DNA from: Megascapheus bottae
Taxonomy: Eukaryota > Chordata > Mammalia > Rodentia > Geomyidae
Assembly (NCBI GenBank): GCA_024803745.1
Contig: JANJXV010000030.1
Span: 2,499,001 to 2,563,000, forward strand
Direction: 5' to 3'
Length of the DNA: 64,000 nucleotides
Below, in pieces: positions 1 to 64,000 of this stretch; the first letter of the stretch is position 1; every line of letters starts with the position of its first letter. The notes under the pieces were generated by a model that worked only from the letters and a program-made list of their open reading frames with translations, was not told the DNA's origin and searched no databases. Made by a program: the position numbers and the translations under genes.

Positions 1-61304
<61,304 letters not shown>

Positions 61305-62041
61305 GTATTTCTGTGGATGTCATGGGACCCTGCCCCTTTCCTCCCTGCAACATGTCCGCCTCCCTCCTCCTCCTCCTCTCACACAGAAACACCCGGGGTT
61401 GTTTCCACGGGAGAATTGGACTCTCCCACGAGAGCCTTTTTTTGGTGTGGCCTTCCTCTCACAGTTCTTCCTGCTAGTTGGTATTCATAAAGGAACAGAG
61501 ACCAGTAAATACTCCTTAGTAAACGAGAATTTGCACAATCACAAATCACATGGCTGAGCCTGTCCTTCTGGGGCCGCTGTAGCAGGCTGCCCAGCTTCCG
61601 TCCTCTTTCCCGAGGGAGCGCAGGAAGGCATGCAGGACTTGTCACTCCACACCATCCCCGGTGCCTCCGTCACCTATCACTCTTCTCCACAGCCAGGATC
61701 AGAGCATTTGAGGAGCACTCATTCCTGTGCAAGCTCAGGTGGTTCAAGGAGCCGTCCCTGTCTGCATGATTCTCTTGGCCCTCTGCCAAGCCGAAATCAA
61801 CAGTAGTGCCCCCTTGGCTTTAGAAATTCACTGTCAGTATTTTTCTTGTCTTGGTAGAATGTTATTATTTTGTGTCTGATTGTCAAATGACGTTAGCTTC
61901 AGCGAGGTCCTGTGTGTTGAACTGTTTTTGGTTTGGTCTGGCTTTAGCCCTTGTCAGCAAATTAGTTTTAGAACATTGGGCCCCTAATTGGACTAATCTT
62001 ATTTCAGAAAATAAATGTACCCCCATCTGACATTTCTAGTC

Positions 62042-62290
62042 TTTTTTTTTTTTTTTTGGTGTGTTATGAGGCTTGAATTCAGCCTGGGCGTTGTCCCTGA
62101 GCTCTTCAGCTCAAGGCAACCGCCCTACCCTTGAGCCAAGCCCCACTTCCCATTTTCTAGAGGTTAATTGGAGATGAGAGTCTCGGGTCCTTTTGTCCTT
62201 TTGTGCCCGGGCTGGCTTTGAACCTGGATCCTCAGTTCTCAGCTTCCTGAGTAGCTAGAGTTATAGGCTTGAGCCACCTTGCCTGGCTTT
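62042..62290 (-). repeat. Antisense composite SINE
   Basis: T-run, GAGGCTTGAATTCAGCCTGG, CTCAAGGCAACCGCCCTACC, GGTTAATTGGAGATGAGAGT, GGCTGGCTTTGAACCTGGAT and CTGAGTAGCTAGAGTTATAG: the most complete antisense example of the two-part element. Confidence 0.88.
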
Positions 62291-62377
62291 TTATTTAAAC
62301 TTTCTTTTTGTAAAAAAAAAATCTAGAATTAACTAATCTGTGTATCTTTGATGTCACAAATAGGAAAAGTAACTCCA

Positions 62378-62381
<4 letters not shown>

Positions 62382-62413
<32 letters not shown>
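62382..62413. repeat. (AT)n microsatellite
   Basis: About 16 AT units immediately next to the following SINE. Confidence 0.95.
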
Positions 62414-62417
<4 letters not shown>

Positions 62418-62418
<1 letters not shown>

Positions 62419-62607
62419 TTTTTGCCAGTCCTGGGACTTGAACTCAGGGCCTGGGCACTATCCTTGAACTTTCCCAAGGCTAGAGCTCTACCACTTGAGC
62501 CATAGTACCATTTCCAGCTTTTTTTCTATGTATATGGTACAGAGGAATCCAACCCGGTCTTCATGCATGCTAGGCAAGCACTGAACCACTAGGCTAAACT
62601 CCCAGCT
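62418..62607 (-). repeat. tRNA-derived SINE, antisense
   Basis: GCCAGTCCTGGGACTTGAAC, GAGGAATCCAACCCGGTCTT, GCTAAACTCCCAGCT. The B-box region is mutated compared with the young copies. Confidence 0.92.
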
Positions 62608-64000
62608 CTTATATTTTAAGGCTTATGACTCACACAGATTTTAACCCTGCTAGTATTAAATGACTTTTTTGCCATTTTACTTTCAGTCATCAACTATAAA
62701 TCACAGGGTTACTCAATCACACTTTGCTCTCTTCAAGGAATATCCAGCCGTAACTGAACCCACTGAGGGTTTCTTAAGGGGGCCTCAAGTGAAGAAAGCA
62801 GAGTGATTTAGCAGTCAGGGCATATTTACCACTAGTGTGAGCATCTCCCCAAATCCCAGTCACAGCCAAGCTAGCAGCCTAAATGCCAATGAATACTTTG
62901 TCCCAAGTTTGAGTTCTTGGCATAGAATTGGAGTTCAAGCTTATTTTTCCCCCCTGTAGTGATCACCCAGAGTTCTGACGTTTCAGAACTGTATCTGAAA
63001 CTTCTTCTTAGTATGGGGAGTCATCAGCTAAAGGTGGCCTTCTGGTGGCCAGGAATGGGCTGGACCCACAGTTGGGACTGTTCTGTGTGAATCTCTTCCA
63101 TCTCTCTGTAGGAAGGCTACTTTCATTTGCATCATCTTCCTCAACATGCGCACAAATAATTAGCTGGACGGATTAACAACTTTCATTTGGCTTTTTCTTT
63201 TCTTTCTAAAAATTTTGTTACAAAGAACAAGTTAGAACCAAAGTCTCAATTTCTCTTTCCTCCCATTTCCTTGTCTTCTGACCTCTGTATATATACTACC
63301 TTCCTTTTTCTTCAGTCATCACTCATGAGCGTGGTAATTATCAAAAACAAGACTGCTTTTTATTTGCTTTTTTGTTTGTGAATAGCTTTGTGTATGGACT
63401 TGAGAGTAGTAGTCTTTGTGCATTTGTTTCTCTTTTTTTCCCGTGTTAACATGTAATACATTTAATTTGTCTTATGCATCCTGTTACTTTTTTTTTTTAA
63501 ATGTATACACTTAGCTGTTTTCTTTATCTTCTTTCTATGAAGATGAACCATGATTACTATATGAGATGTAAAGGGGCCATATGCATTTACATTGGTTTTG
63601 GATTTGTTTAATTGTGTTTCTTTCTTTCATTTGAAAAACATTCCTCGTGGGCCCAGTCACGTGAATGGAAGGGTCTTAGGATGTGTGTTCTGGTCTGCCT
63701 GTGGTATGTGTGTCTTGACCATAACCATGGCTTTATGGCTGTCTTGATGGCCTATGGGACCAATGGCTCCAGGACCCCTGACCATTGAGTGGTGTCTCGG
63801 ACTACCTCCTGGTATTCCTTTGACAGCCATCCTTTCACATAAAAGCTAACTTTTTACCCTTGAGACTAAATTTAAGAAGTACCTGAAAGGAGCAATTAGT
63901 CTTTACTATTCCTAATAGAACAACAAAAAATGGCATCTGTAAGACATCCTCACTGATGGTAAGAAAGGGACTTCATTCAGATAGACTCTAGTGGGCCAGT

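Larger units (their letters stand above)
61305..64000. other. Intron 84, 5' part
   Basis: 2,696 nt to the window end, containing an antisense composite SINE (62042-62290), (AT)n (62382-62413) and a tRNA-derived antisense SINE (62418-62607). No downstream exon found. The last 1.4 kb shows nothing recognisable. Confidence 0.88.

Noticed and set aside
61305..64000. Search for the next RYR2 exon (GEKVLQDDEF...)
   Set aside because: No stretch encoding it was found before the window end; it must lie downstream.

Overview
The window is one continuous piece of a mammalian nuclear gene read on the + strand: the central-to-C-terminal-third part of RYR2, the cardiac ryanodine receptor (sarcoplasmic reticulum Ca2+ release channel). 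I find 35 constitutive exons, all with GT-AG introns and all joining in a single open frame from position 1 to 61304. The first exon is cut by the left edge. The exon after 61304 is not reached. Counting codons outward from known human landmarks (CPVT residue R2474, phosphosites S2808/S2814, calmodulin anchors W3587/L3591/F3603, splice junction E3715/E3716) gives a self-consistent map of about residues 2449 to 3826, human exons 49 to 84. Human residue and exon numbers come from memory and counting, not from an alignment.

Layout: 1-7400 encodes the end of helical domain 1. About 3500-11074 carries the RyR-repeat 3/4 phosphorylation domain with S2808 and S2814. About 16380-41051 carries helical domain 2. 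43710-43822 is the calmodulin-binding exon. 46109-61304 begins the central domain that couples cytosolic regulation to the pore. Introns run from about 0.26 to 6.9 kb.

The host looks like a rodent, most likely of the kangaroo-rat/pocket-mouse group (Heteromyidae/Geomyoidea). The introns hold many copies of a tRNA-derived, ID-like SINE of about 190 bp with a long unique 3' half ending in GGACTGGCAAAA, plus older ID, B1-like and composite SINEs. At least six of the young copies have clear target-site duplications. That taxonomic call is a recollection of repeat style and is moderate at best.

The most interesting signals concern alternative splicing. (1) At 42610 a strong acceptor opens 12 in-frame codons resembling the human 36-nt microexon before the calmodulin-binding exon, but the donor reads GG instead of GT and several codons have drifted, so the exon looks dead or rewired in this species. 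(2) In the longest intron, the known 24-nt cassette (VTGSQRSK) is intact at 52320. (3) In the same intron, 56650-56706 is a second, to my knowledge undescribed, 57-nt phase-0 cassette candidate with good acceptor, branch site and donor. It would insert 19 residues at the same protein junction. Other observations are a GC-rich island with an RFX X-box palindrome, a G-quadruplex-capable tract, and two substitutions at positions shared between RYR1 and RYR2. No other gene, tRNA, rRNA or CRISPR was found.
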